Assembly (NCBI GenBank): GCA_016928865.1 | Contig: JAFGJX010000088.1 | Coordinates: forward strand, 1 to 40,743 | Length of the DNA: 40,743 bases | From: Spirochaetota bacterium | GTDB lineage: Bacteria; Spirochaetota; UBA4802; UBA5550 | Direction: 5' to 3' | Shown: piece by piece, positions 16,235-25,342 of the stretch | Layout of the letters: each line of letters starts with the position of its first letter | Numbering within the stretch: the first letter of the stretch is position 1 | Position numbers and translations under genes: made by a program | Notes under the pieces: model-generated | Seen by the model: the letters and a program-made list of their open reading frames with translations, nothing else | Told to the model about the DNA's origin: nothing | Database searches by the model: none

Positions 16235-16873
16235 ATGATCAAACCGGCTGAAAGAGTATCATTCTTTACACACTGTGCGGGCGCCCTCGCGGCCGCCGCA
16301 GGAACCGCGTATCTCGCCTGCAGAAGCTGCGGAAACACTTCGGCCTTTGTGACCATGCTCATATACGGGATCTCGGTCACCATCCTGTTCTCGGCGAGCT
16401 CGCTGTATCACGCCTTCAAGACGCGGGAAGACGACACCTCGGTTTTCAGGAAGCTCGATCACCTCGCCATATTCATCATGATCGCCGGGACCTACACGCC
16501 GCCGTCCTGGACCTACCTCGAGGGCGGCTGGCGCGTGTTCATGCTCGGAGCGCAGTGGAGCCTTGTCCTGTTCGGCACCGGCTTCAAGCTATTCTGGCTT
16601 TCCGCTCCCCGGCGGCTTTCCGCCGGCATCTATGTGCTGATGGGCTGGCTCGCCATCGTGCCGATCCACAAGTTTTTTATCGCGATGCCGATCGAAATAT
16701 TCATACTCTTTATCGCCGGCGGCGTATGCTTTACAGCGGGTGCCGTTATCTATGCCGTGAAAAAGCCCGACCCGTTTCCCGGCAGGTTCGGGTTCCACGA
16801 GATTTTTCATCTCCTGATCCTTGCCGGCGCGGCGCTGCATTACGCGGCGATGCTCCGGATACTTCAAGGGTAA
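16235..16873 (+). CDS. Hemolysin III / PAQR-family membrane protein (copy 1)
   Basis: A 212-residue protein with about seven membrane helices. Family motifs: FSASSLYHAF, with the conserved Ser and His of the PAQR metal site, LDHLAIFIMIAGTYTP with the conserved Asp, and the C-terminal GFHEIFHLLILAGAALHY with the paired histidines. PAQR proteins are zinc-dependent hydrolase-like membrane proteins, and bacterial hemolysin-III members are poorly characterised, so haemolytic activity should not be assumed. It has a weak ribosome binding site. A second member of the family lies at 25343-26041 on the other strand. Confidence 0.9.
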   Translation: MIKPAERVSFFTHCAGALAAAAGTAYLACRSCGNTSAFVTMLIYGISVTILFSASSLYHAFKTREDDTSVFRKLDHLAIFIMIAGTYTPPSWTYLEGGWRVFMLGAQWSLVLFGTGFKLFWLSAPRRLSAGIYVLMGWLAIVPIHKFFIAMPIEIFILFIAGGVCFTAGAVIYAVKKPDPFPGRFGFHEIFHLLILAGAALHYAAMLRILQG

Positions 16874-16965
16874 AAACGGGCGCACGCGCACGACGAGGAA
16901 TTCGCTGGCATGAAAAATATCTGTTTGCATTATCAGCCGCGATGGTTGTAAGGTAATTATTGATT

Positions 16966-18021
16966 ATGAGCAGCTTCTTCTTTAACCTGACGCCCGATAT
17001 CGTCATCGGGGCGGTTGAACAGGGCGGCTTCGAGCCGACCGGCCACTGCCTCGCCCTGAACAGCTACGAAAACAGGGTATACGACCTCATGCTTGAGGAC
17101 GGTTCGCATGTCGTGAGTAAATTCTACCGGCCCGGCAGATGGACCAGGGAGCAGATACTGGAGGAGCACGCCTTCCTGCTTGAGCTCCGCGCAGACGAGA
17201 TCCCCGTGTGCGCGCCCCTCCCCTTCCCCGGCGGCGGAACCCTCCGCGAGGTCGAGGGAATCCTCTACGCGATATGGCCGAGGACCGGCGGCCGGGTCCC
17301 GGACGAGCTCTCAGACGACGAGGTCCGGATTCTGGGAAGGCTGTGCGCGCGCATCCACAACAACGGCGCGTCGAAGAAGGCGGCCTACCGTATAGAGCTT
17401 ACCGGCGAAACGTACGGGCTGCAGCCGCTGGCCTTCCTCGAAAAGCACGATTTCCTGCCTCAGCACTGCAGGGAGCGGTATCGGAGGGCGGTACTCGAGG
17501 TGGTTGAAATCTACGAATCTCTGCGGAAGGACGTTCCCATGCACCGGATACACGGGGACTGTCATCTTGGCAACCTCCTGCACGGGAGCGAAGGATGGTT
17601 CTTTCTTGACTTCGACGATTTCCTCACCGGTCCGGCGGTGCAGGACGTGTGGATGCTGGTCCCGGCGCGTGACCCGGAGGGGCTGCGTCAGCGCGAGGTG
17701 TTCCTCGAGGCCTACCGCCAGTTCCGCGATTTTGAGCAGTCATGGCTCCGCCTGATCGAGCCGCTCAGGGCGCTGCGCTACATACGCTACGCCGCGTGGA
17801 TCGCCCAGCGCTGGCAGGACCCCGCGTTTCCCGCGGCGTTTCCCCATTTCGGCACGGTGCAGTACTGGGAGGATGAGACCGCTGACCTGGAGGACCAGCT
17901 CGAGCACATCCACGGCAGCACGGCCGACCTGCCCGATTCGGTGCGCAGGGCGGAACAGCCTGAAGAGGAGCATAAGGAGCTGACGAACAAGGACTTCTTC
18001 TGGGACTGGGAGGACAAATGA
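16966..18021 (+). CDS. srkA: Stress response kinase A (SrkA/YihE/RdoA)
   Basis: A 351-residue kinase of the choline-kinase/APH fold. It matches SrkA in LNSYENRVYDL near residues 31-41, FYRPGRWTREQILEEH (53-68), the catalytic HGDCHLGNLL (196-205, Asp198 and Asn203) and the metal site FLDFDDF (213-219). SrkA is a cytoplasmic Ser/Thr kinase protecting cells during envelope and oxidative stress in enterobacteria. I chose ATG 16966 rather than the TTG two codons upstream, because MSSFFFNLTPD aligns with the family's start. AAGG lies about 13 bases upstream, a loose fit. It is convergent with the ABC-F gene. Confidence 0.93.
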   Translation: MSSFFFNLTPDIVIGAVEQGGFEPTGHCLALNSYENRVYDLMLEDGSHVVSKFYRPGRWTREQILEEHAFLLELRADEIPVCAPLPFPGGGTLREVEGILYAIWPRTGGRVPDELSDDEVRILGRLCARIHNNGASKKAAYRIELTGETYGLQPLAFLEKHDFLPQHCRERYRRAVLEVVEIYESLRKDVPMHRIHGDCHLGNLLHGSEGWFFLDFDDFLTGPAVQDVWMLVPARDPEGLRQREVFLEAYRQFRDFEQSWLRLIEPLRALRYIRYAAWIAQRWQDPAFPAAFPHFGTVQYWEDETADLEDQLEHIHGSTADLPDSVRRAEQPEEEHKELTNKDFFWDWEDK

Positions 18022-18024
18022 TTT

Positions 18025-18047
18025 CGGGCGGGACCGCCGCCCGCCCG
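18025..18047. terminator. GC hairpin between convergent genes
   Basis: CGGGCGGG (18025-18032), 7-base loop, CCCGCCCG (18040-18047), filling the 26-bp gap between the stops of srkA and the ABC-F gene. The stem is perfect, but neither side has a true T-tract, so termination efficiency is uncertain. Confidence 0.4.
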
Positions 18048-19682
18048 TCAGAGGCTCAGGCGCTGGTGCCCGTGGTACATCCCGTCACGAATCCTGCGTA
18101 TTTCATCATTATCGATATACTCGTCGAACGTCATGGCCCGGTCGATCACGCCGGCCGGCGTGATCTCGACGATCCGGTTCGCGATCGAATCGATGAACTG
18201 GTGGTCATGGGAGGTGAAGAGCAGAACGCCGGAAAAATTGATCAGACCGTTGTTCAGCGAGGTGATCGATTCGAGATCGAGGTGATTGGTCGGATCGTCG
18301 AGAACCATCGCGTTCGCCCCGCTCAGCATCAGGCGGGACAGCATGCAGCGGACCCGCTCGCCCCCGGAAAGGACGTTCACTTTCTTCAATGACTCATCCC
18401 CGGAAAAGAGCATCCTGCCGAGAAAGCCGCGCACGTAGGTCTCGTCGTTTTCCTCGGTGAACTGCCGCAGCCAGTCGATGAGGCGCAGGTCGCTTTCAAA
18501 ATAGCGGTCATGGTCCTTCGGGAAATAGGCCGCTGTCATGGTTTCACCCCACCGGTACTCCCCGGAATCAGGCTTCATCTCGCCCATGAGGATATCGAAC
18601 AGGACCGTCTTTGCAAGGTTGTCGGGACCGACGAACGCGATCCTGTCCCCCCTGTTCACCATGAGGCTGAAGTCCTTTAAAACCGTCCCCCCCTCCACGG
18701 CCTTGCTCAGGTTTTCCACTGACAGGACCATCCTCCCGCACTCGCGGTCCGGCTTGAACGCGATATAGGGGAAACGGCGCGAAGTGACCGGGATCTCTTC
18801 AAGGGTGAGCTTTTCCACGAGCTTCTTCCGGGATGTCGCCTGCCGCGCCTTGGATGCGTTGGAGCTGAAGCGCTCGATGAACGACTGGAGCTCCCTGATC
18901 TTGTCCTCCTTCTTCCGGTTCTCCTCCTTCTTCTGCTTCAGCGCGAGCTGGCTTGCCTGCGCCCAGAAGTCATAATTCCCGGCGTAGACCATGATCTTCC
19001 CGTAATCGATGTCCGCGATATGGGTGCATACCTTGTTGATGAAATGCCGGTCGTGGGAGACGACGATCACCGTGTTGCTGAAGTTGTAGAGAAAATTCTC
19101 GAGCCAGGTGATCGACTCCAGGTCGAGGTTGTTGGTCGGCTCGTCGAGCAGCAGTATGTCGGGATTGCCGAACAGCGCCTGGGCGAGGAGAACGCGGACC
19201 TTCTGGGCGCCCTCCAGCTCCTTCATTTTTTTCCGGTGCAGATTGTCCTCTATGCCGAGGCCGCCGAGCAGGGCCGCGGCGTCCGGTTCCGCGTCATAGC
19301 CGTTCATCTCGTCCAGCATCTCCTCAAGCTCCGCCGCGCGGTGACCGTCCTCCTCGGAAAAATCCTCCCGGGAATAGACGTCCTCCCGCTCCTTCAGCAC
19401 GGCGTGGAGCGCGTCATGCCCCATGATCACGGTGTCGAGCACGGTGAACTCGTCGAACGCGCTCTGGTCCTGGCGAAGCATCGCGATGCGCTCCTTCGGG
19501 CCGCGGGATATCCCGCCCGTTGACGGCTCGATCTCGCCGGAAAGAATCTTCAGGAAGGTTGACTTGCCCGATCCGTTCGCGCCGATCAGACCGTAGCAGT
19601 TCCCGGGTGAAAATGCAAGATTGACTTCCTTGAAAAGCACACGCTTGCCATAGGCAAGGGATATGTCAGACGCTATAAGCAT
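18048..19682 (-). CDS. ABC-F family ATPase (YbiT/YkpA-like)
   Basis: A 544-residue soluble protein with two ABC ATPase domains and no membrane segment, typical of ABC-F translation factors acting on ribosomes. NBD1: Walker A GANGSGKS (34-41), signature LEGAQ (156-160), Walker B LLLDEPTNNLD. The linker (about 240-300) contains FIERFSSNASKARQATSR, characteristic of the YbiT/YkpA group. NBD2: Walker A GPDNLAKT (352-359), signature LSGGE (438-442), Walker B MVLDDPTNHLD with Asp463 where the catalytic Glu is expected. An Ala before the Walker lysine is, as I recall, found in YkpA-like members, but the Glu-to-Asp change seems less usual. A weak ribosome binding site precedes the ATG. It is probably a single-gene unit. 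Confidence 0.92.
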   Translation of the reverse strand: MLIASDISLAYGKRVLFKEVNLAFSPGNCYGLIGANGSGKSTFLKILSGEIEPSTGGISRGPKERIAMLRQDQSAFDEFTVLDTVIMGHDALHAVLKEREDVYSREDFSEEDGHRAAELEEMLDEMNGYDAEPDAAALLGGLGIEDNLHRKKMKELEGAQKVRVLLAQALFGNPDILLLDEPTNNLDLESITWLENFLYNFSNTVIVVSHDRHFINKVCTHIADIDYGKIMVYAGNYDFWAQASQLALKQKKEENRKKEDKIRELQSFIERFSSNASKARQATSRKKLVEKLTLEEIPVTSRRFPYIAFKPDRECGRMVLSVENLSKAVEGGTVLKDFSLMVNRGDRIAFVGPDNLAKTVLFDILMGEMKPDSGEYRWGETMTAAYFPKDHDRYFESDLRLIDWLRQFTEENDETYVRGFLGRMLFSGDESLKKVNVLSGGERVRCMLSRLMLSGANAMVLDDPTNHLDLESITSLNNGLINFSGVLLFTSHDHQFIDSIANRIVEITPAGVIDRAMTFDEYIDNDEIRRIRDGMYHGHQRLSL

Positions 19683-19900
19683 AATGAACCGACCTTTATC
19701 GCAATGATTTATCTTCCCGGGATGGCTGCTTCGTGATACGCGGATTAGATGTATGGCGTTATTCTGTTCTCGGGCAACCCGTCATGGAACCTGTCAGCGA
19801 GTACTAATCAGGAACATGGCCGATTATGTCAAGGATAATCCGGACGCGGACGCTTCCCGCGCACCCGGCCTGCGATATGCAGAATCAGCGCCGCCCGCCG

Positions 19901-20449
19901 CTATAATCTGAACGGGTAATACGCGGTCCATACCAGCGCATCAAGAACCGCGGTCTGGAAGCAGAACGCCGCGCAGCCGATCAACGCGGTCCGGTACGCC
20001 CATGCCGGCGAAGCGGGCTGCAGGGCAGCCAGCGCGGCAAGCAGACCGATGGAGGCGATCCCCACGATCGCCAGGGTGACCCTCACCAGCGCCCATAAGC
20101 CAGCCGAGGGCTGACCGATCATCGCGAAGGTGAGCGGCATCCAGAACGCGGAAAAGAGGAGAACGGCTGCGTAAAGCCAGTAAAACGCCCGGTACGAGAA
20201 GCGTCCGGCGATTACCGCCTGCTCAGGATGCACGAAAAAAAGGATGAAGCCGGTGAACGCGAGGTAGCCGATTGCCGCCGTCAGCATGGACGCCGTGTAG
20301 AGGGGCATGATCGATTTCGGCACGCCACCCCAGAGATTCGCCGTCCTGTCCGGATGTACATTAAAGCCGTACAGATAGCTGCCGATGACCGCGCACCCCC
20401 CGATGATGTTGATGACAAGGAGTATGATGCTCTGACGTTGCATGGACAT
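19901..20449 (-). CDS. Hypothetical integral membrane protein
   Basis: A 182-residue protein with about five hydrophobic helices (roughly residues 8-26, 48-72, 86-108, 118-142 and 152-172). I recognise no family motif. GGGAGG lies about ten bases before the ATG. It begins 20 bp after the stop of the adenylation/ACP/acyltransferase fusion and is probably co-transcribed with it, which makes a lipid- or membrane-related role possible but unproven. The 218 bp downstream, up to the ABC-F gene, shows no gene. Confidence 0.7.
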   Translation of the reverse strand: MSMQRQSIILLVINIIGGCAVIGSYLYGFNVHPDRTANLWGGVPKSIMPLYTASMLTAAIGYLAFTGFILFFVHPEQAVIAGRFSYRAFYWLYAAVLLFSAFWMPLTFAMIGQPSAGLWALVRVTLAIVGIASIGLLAALAALQPASPAWAYRTALIGCAAFCFQTAVLDALVWTAYYPFRL

Positions 20450-20469
20450 GTCTGTTGTTCCTCCCGATA

Positions 20470-22932
20470 TCAGGTTTCCTTCGGCCGGTTTACGGCCCGA
20501 TGAATGGCTGATCGGATCCTCTCCGCTATCGCGTCATAATCGGCGCCGTGCGCGCGTACCGGGTCCAGAAACGAAAGCTCGATGGTCCCGGGGCGGGGAA
20601 GCAGACCGTTTTTCGGCAGCGCGTCAAAGGCCCCGCTGATCGCCACCGGCACCACCGGGATGCCCAGCTCCGCGCTGAGTATGGCGAAGGTCTTTTTAAA
20701 CGGGCCGATGCTGCCATCGCGCGAACGGTGACCTTCAGGGAATATGACCAGGTTCCTCCCTGACGCCAGAACAGAGGCGGCGCTTTCAAGCGCGGCGCGG
20801 AGATCCCTCTCAAAGTTGAGAAATATGACATTCGCCTTCTTCATGAGCCACCGCATCGCCGCCGACTTCGCCAGCGTGTCCCTTGCGAGGAAAAAGGTGT
20901 CATGCAGCACCCGGTCAGGCAGGGCGATGGCGATGAGGATCACGTCGATAAAGCTCTGGTGGTTCGGCGCCAGGATGAAGGGGGCCTGCGGCAGGCGGTC
21001 AAGCCCGCGGTACCTGAGCCTGAAATACGCCCTGAACAGGGGCCGCGCGACAAGCCTGATGGCGCGCATCAGGCCCGGCCTGCTCTTTTCCGCCCAGGGC
21101 GCCGGGCTGCCGAGTATCTCCCGCCACCCGACCGTCAATTCATTCATTCTGGTCCTGTGCCCTGCCACGTATTCCGCAAGACGCTCCACGGTCGGGCAGT
21201 GGGCAAGATCGTGCTCGTTCATGGCCAGTCCGAACGCGGACTCGACGAACACCAGGAGCTCCACCCGGTTCAGGGAGTCAAGGCCCAGGTCGAGCTCGAG
21301 ATGATGCTCCGGCCGCACGTCGGTGCGGGTCATCGAAACGAGAAATTTCCGCATGATCGCGTATTCCGGCGTGTCCGGTTCGGCCTTTTGTTCGCTGTTG
21401 GAACGCTCCCCGCTCCCGTATTCGTGGAGGAGATAGCGCCTGAGCTTGCCCAGCCTGGTACGGGGAAGATCCTCCCCGCTGATCACCAGCTCAAGAACGC
21501 GCCGGTAGGGCGGCGCCTGCGCGTTATAGCGGTCGATGACCTTCCAGCGGATGGTCTCCCTGATGGTCACCACCCCGTCATTTTCAAGCGCCCCGAAATC
21601 AGGGACCACGACCGCGACGAGGCGTCCGCCGCGGAGAAAGACGCCCGCCTCCCTGACATAGGGGGAAGATTCGGCCAGACGGAGTTCTATCTCCTCAGGG
21701 TTAACGTTCTTTCCGCTCGGCAGTACGATCATGTCGTCGATTCTTCCGGTAACGCGCAGATAGCCGTGGTCGTCAAACGCGCCGAGGTCCCCGGTATGAA
21801 ACCAGCCGTCCCGAATCCTCTGCGCCGTGGCTTCCGGGTTCCGGTAATAGCCCTTCATCACGTTACGGCCCCGGACCAGTATCTCCCCGTTTTCAATCTT
21901 CACCTCGGTGCCGGCCATCGGCTTTCCCACCGTGCCCAGCCTGATGCGATCGAAAAGGTTGAAGGCGACCAGGGGAGCGGTTTCGGTGAGGCCGTATCCC
22001 TCGACAATGCGGAAGCCGAGCGCCCAGAGATCGCGCGCGACAGACGCGTCCATGGGCGCGCCGCCGGTTAGGTAGGCCCGGACGTGGCCGCCGAAGGCGC
22101 GGTGCACGCGGCCAAACACCAGCAGGCCAAGACGATTGCTGTTAATGCGCCTCATCAGCGCGAAGAGGAGCCGCGCCAGAACGCTCGCGCGGATCTTGCG
22201 CATGATGCCCGCGTGAAACAGCTCGTACAGCTTCGGAACGCCGAGGAACATGGTAATATGGTGCCGCTGCAGCGCGGCAAGAATGTCGTCAGAGGTAAGG
22301 CTTGCGACGAGCACCACCGATGCCCCGATGTGAAGGGGCGCTATCAGAGTTCCCTGCAGGGGAAAAATATGGTGGAACGGCAGGAGCCCGATAAGCCTGT
22401 CGTCCGGCGTGAGCATGCCGAGGGACGAGATGCCCTCTATGCAGGCCGAGAGGTTGTTAAAGCTGAGCATCACCCCCTTCGGGGCGCCGGTCGTTCCCGA
22501 TGTGTAGAGTATCAGCGCGATATCGTCCGGAGCTCCCCCGGTCATCGCCCGGCCGGAACCCGCTCCCGCCTGCGGCATCCCGTCGAAAAGCATCACCGGA
22601 AGGGCGCTCCCGGCCATTGACGCGGCCTGACGCACCCTGGGGGCGCAGTCTGATGAGCAGATTGCGATGGAGGGAGCGCAGTCCTTGAAGATCACCGCGA
22701 GGTCGCCGGGGACCGCCGTCGCGTCGAGAGGGACAGGGATCCCGCCATTCAGCCAGACGGCGTACAGCGTATATATCCATTCCGGCCTGTTCTCGGAGCA
22801 GATAGCGACCCGGTCTCCTTTCGCGATGCTGAAACCGGATGCGTATGCCGCGGCCCGGTCCAGGATCTCGGCATAGGTGATCGGCAGGTCGCGATAAATC
22901 AGCGCTGTTTTCTCATGATCCATGAGCATCAT
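20470..22932 (-). CDS. Fusion: acyl-adenylating enzyme - acyl carrier protein - PlsC-type acyltransferase
   Basis: An 820-residue three-domain protein. Residues 1-505 are an adenylate-forming acyl-CoA/ACP synthetase: ATP loop ILYTSGTTGAPKG (141-153), EGYGLTET (311-318), GWFHTGDLG (376-384) and the C-terminal lysine in RTRLGKLRR (Lys496). Residues about 520-595 are a carrier domain with the phosphopantetheine serine in LGLDSLNRVEL (Ser553). Residues about 620-820 are a PlsC/LPLAT acyltransferase with NHQSFID (657-663, HX4D) and FPEGHRS (731-737). The parts suggest that a free fatty acid is activated, held on the built-in carrier and passed to a lysophospholipid or glycerophosphate at the membrane. 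E. coli Aas has related activities, but in a different order and without a fused ACP. GGAG nine bases before the ATG supports this start. Confidence 0.93.
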   Translation of the reverse strand: MMLMDHEKTALIYRDLPITYAEILDRAAAYASGFSIAKGDRVAICSENRPEWIYTLYAVWLNGGIPVPLDATAVPGDLAVIFKDCAPSIAICSSDCAPRVRQAASMAGSALPVMLFDGMPQAGAGSGRAMTGGAPDDIALILYTSGTTGAPKGVMLSFNNLSACIEGISSLGMLTPDDRLIGLLPFHHIFPLQGTLIAPLHIGASVVLVASLTSDDILAALQRHHITMFLGVPKLYELFHAGIMRKIRASVLARLLFALMRRINSNRLGLLVFGRVHRAFGGHVRAYLTGGAPMDASVARDLWALGFRIVEGYGLTETAPLVAFNLFDRIRLGTVGKPMAGTEVKIENGEILVRGRNVMKGYYRNPEATAQRIRDGWFHTGDLGAFDDHGYLRVTGRIDDMIVLPSGKNVNPEEIELRLAESSPYVREAGVFLRGGRLVAVVVPDFGALENDGVVTIRETIRWKVIDRYNAQAPPYRRVLELVISGEDLPRTRLGKLRRYLLHEYGSGERSNSEQKAEPDTPEYAIMRKFLVSMTRTDVRPEHHLELDLGLDSLNRVELLVFVESAFGLAMNEHDLAHCPTVERLAEYVAGHRTRMNELTVGWREILGSPAPWAEKSRPGLMRAIRLVARPLFRAYFRLRYRGLDRLPQAPFILAPNHQSFIDVILIAIALPDRVLHDTFFLARDTLAKSAAMRWLMKKANVIFLNFERDLRAALESAASVLASGRNLVIFPEGHRSRDGSIGPFKKTFAILSAELGIPVVPVAISGAFDALPKNGLLPRPGTIELSFLDPVRAHGADYDAIAERIRSAIHRAVNRPKET

Positions 22933-23082
22933 AGGCGTATACTCCGCGATACATGCATAGTCCGTGCCCGGTCCGGTGCGTGAACCAAATGATCAATAAT
23001 TTAAATAAATTTGTAATAATGTCAATTCGAAAAAGCGATCAATATGACTAGAGAAGAGCTTCGATACAACTGAAACGGGCGG

Positions 23083-23412
23083 TCAGGACGCGCCTGAGAC
23101 CCTGACCGTAAATCCTTCCTTCTGGAGCACCCCGGCAATAAACGCCACTTTGTCGCCCTGTATGATGATTTCACCGTTCTTTACCGTACCCCCGGCGCCG
23201 CACTGCTGCTTCAGCCGCGCGGCAAGAAGGGTAAGCCTGTCTTCAGGAAGGTCAAGGCCCTGGATCACGGACACGGTTTTTCCGCCCCTGCCCGCGCGCT
23301 CCTTCCGGACCCTGACAATCCCGTCCCGGCGGCGCGCTGCCTGACCGGCGCCGGAACGCGGCTTCTTACGCAGATCGCCCGATTCGGTTGAATATACTAT
23401 CTTGTCCGACAT
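23083..23412 (-). CDS. yciH: SUI1/eIF1-like translation factor YciH
   Basis: A 109-residue protein with a basic, flexible N-terminal half and the SUI1 fold at the end. GLDLPEDRLTLLAARLKQQC, then GAGGTVKNGEIIIQGD, correspond to the family's (L)KK-x-CG-GGTVK-G-IxIQGD block. YciH-type proteins resemble eIF1 and influence start-codon selection. The ribosome binding site is weak. It lies 53 bp downstream of the cyclophilin gene in the same direction. Confidence 0.92.
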   Translation of the reverse strand: MSDKIVYSTESGDLRKKPRSGAGQAARRRDGIVRVRKERAGRGGKTVSVIQGLDLPEDRLTLLAARLKQQCGAGGTVKNGEIIIQGDKVAFIAGVLQKEGFTVRVSGAS

Positions 23413-23465
23413 TGCTTGCCTGTATCATTTCCCGGCAGGAAAGGTACGGGGTCCCGCCTGCGCAG

Positions 23466-23972
23466 TTATTTTCCCAGGATCGCATTCCATTCTTTGAGCG
23501 TGTCAGCGACGCCCGCAAACAGGGGGCCCGCATCACCTTCAATGGTGATGGACTCGATCGTGTCGCCCTGTCTGATGCTGTTCACGGTCTTCTGGTCATC
23601 CGCATCCACGACCGATCCAAACACCGTGTGCTTGCCGTTGAGCCACCCGGTGGGCACGTGGGTTATAAAAAACTGGCTCCCGTTGGTGTTCGGACCCGCG
23701 TTCGCCATTGAAAGAATGCCGGGACGATCGTGCTTCAGCTCGGGGGTACACTCATCCCTGAAGGAATAGCCCGGCCCCCCGGTGCCGGTCCCCAGCGGGC
23801 ACCCGCCCTGGATCATGAAGTTGTCAATGACCCGATGGAATTTCAGACCATTATAAAAACCTTTTTGCGCGAGATTGACAAAATTCGCGACTGTAAGAGG
23901 TGTTTTCTCCGCGAAGAGTTCCAGCTTAATATCGCCCCTGTTTGTCCTGATGGTTGCCTTCAATGAGCTCAT
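23466..23972 (-). CDS. ppiB: Cyclophilin-type peptidyl-prolyl cis-trans isomerase
   Basis: A 168-residue cyclophilin without a signal peptide, so cytoplasmic. Characteristic blocks are [21 protein letters not shown] (the catalytic Arg and the Phe/Met/Gln pocket), [19 protein letters not shown] and [12 protein letters not shown]. These residues form the proline-binding active site and are complete. GGAGGAG six bases before the ATG fixes the start. It is divergent from the START-domain gene and probably co-transcribed with yciH. Confidence 0.94.
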   Translation of the reverse strand: MSSLKATIRTNRGDIKLELFAEKTPLTVANFVNLAQKGFYNGLKFHRVIDNFMIQGGCPLGTGTGGPGYSFRDECTPELKHDRPGILSMANAGPNTNGSQFFITHVPTGWLNGKHTVFGSVVDADDQKTVNSIRQGDTIESITIEGDAGPLFAGVADTLKEWNAILGK

Positions 23973-24233
23973 GCGCGTCTCCTCCTGATCAATTCTTCAA
24001 TATAATTGCAGTATCACATTTTTGTCACCCCTTTCTTGTTCTTTGGTGAAAATATACCATAATTCCAGCAGTTTTGTACTCACATTCTCGAACCTGTAAC
24101 CTGAATTATTACTTATTCATAATTTTGAACGATCGTAATAAAAAAATCCAATGGGACGGTTTTTATATTGACAGATTAACATTATTAATCAGTGATTAAA
24201 TCGAATACTAAAATAACTAAAAGGGGGTTTCTG

Positions 24234-25232
24234 ATGAAGAAGTTCTTTTCGACTGCCATTATTACATTTATCGGGGTTCTGATCGCGTTACTCCCCGCCG
24301 GTGCTGCAGACAAGTGGGAAAAAATAAAGGACAGCGGCGGCATCAAGCTGTACGAGCGCGCAGTGCCTGGAACTGATCTCATGGAATACATGGCGGTCGG
24401 TGCGATCGACAGCAGGATTGAGGTCATAGGGGAAGCGCTGCGGGACGTGCCTGCCTTCAACCAGTGGCAGACAGACTGCTACGGCGCCCAGATAGAAAAA
24501 AAATACGACAAGAACACCTTCGTGATGTACATGGTGCTGAAACCGCCCGTCATAGAAGAGCGTGATATCGTCCTGAAAGATAAAACCGTGTATGACTACG
24601 AGCACGGCAAGGCAAACATCTCCTTCTTCTGCACGAACGAAGTGAAGATCCCCCTCGAAAAAAAACGGACACGCGTAACAATCATGGACGGCTCCTTCTC
24701 AATGGAATATCTCGGCAGGGAAAAAACAAAATTCATCTACAAACTGAAGGTCGACCCTGCCGGCAGCATCCCCAAGCGGGTGGCATACGGCGTCATGAAG
24801 TCCTATCCCTATGATACGATAAAGGGGCTGAGAAAACACATGGCCAAGAATGCAAAGTACGCGCAGGCTGCCAGAGGATCCGAAGAAGAAAAGAAGATCG
24901 AAGGCATCGTCGGGAACGAACCTGTTGTAAGAAGGATACTCTCCGACCGGCTTGCCAGAGTTGCCAGGAACAGGGCGGCAATGGCCGCTGTCGTCGCAGC
25001 CGACAAAGAGGGCGTGGGCAGCATAATGAAAAGCAGGGGCAATTACGCCGCTGTCGAGAAGGCAACCACCGAAATTTTTGTCAAATACCTCGAGAAGACC
25101 ATGGGAGACAAAGACAAAGTTGACAGGCTGAGAAAGAACAAGAAGCTGGTCGAGGAGCTTACCGACATGGTCGTGACCCAGACTGAAGCCACGACCGACA
25201 CAATTGAAAGCATCGTTGCAAAATACCTCTAA
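24234..25232 (+). CDS. Secreted START-domain (SRPBCC) protein
   Basis: A 332-residue protein starting at ATG 24234, where AAGGGGG lies six bases upstream and a clean signal peptide begins (MKKFFSTAIITFIGVLIALL, cleavage near AGAA). The open frame extends 14 codons further upstream but lacks these features. The mature N-terminal part (about 25-215) has START-domain features: KDSGGIKLYERAVPG, then a central VIEERDIVL block as in lipid-binding START proteins. The C-terminal about 115 residues are charged, helical and not recognised. Binding of a lipid or other hydrophobic ligand in the periplasm is inferred. TTGACA at 24168 may be its -35 box, but no good -10 was found. A strong terminator follows. 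Confidence 0.82.
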   Translation: MKKFFSTAIITFIGVLIALLPAGAADKWEKIKDSGGIKLYERAVPGTDLMEYMAVGAIDSRIEVIGEALRDVPAFNQWQTDCYGAQIEKKYDKNTFVMYMVLKPPVIEERDIVLKDKTVYDYEHGKANISFFCTNEVKIPLEKKRTRVTIMDGSFSMEYLGREKTKFIYKLKVDPAGSIPKRVAYGVMKSYPYDTIKGLRKHMAKNAKYAQAARGSEEEKKIEGIVGNEPVVRRILSDRLARVARNRAAMAAVVAADKEGVGSIMKSRGNYAAVEKATTEIFVKYLEKTMGDKDKVDRLRKNKKLVEELTDMVVTQTEATTDTIESIVAKYL

Positions 25233-25242
25233 CTAACGACAG

Positions 25243-25274
25243 GGAGGGGGCTTATACAAGCCCCCTCCAGTTTT
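25243..25274. terminator. Terminator after the START-domain gene
   Basis: A perfect 11-bp stem, GGAGGGGGCTT / AAGCCCCCTCC, with a 4-base loop (ATAC) and AGTTTT after it. It lies 10 bp after the stop codon and between convergent genes, so it may also serve the minus strand. Confidence 0.88.
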
Positions 25275-25342
25275 GCATCACATGCGCTTTCATGTCCGCG
25301 TGCGGTATCATACGCGCCGCGGAGACGCCGGAATTCCTTGAG

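Noticed and set aside
20902..22071. 389-codon frame opposite the adenylation/ACP/acyltransferase fusion
   Set aside because: Shadow of a clearly conserved gene, with no recognisable domain or ribosome binding site.
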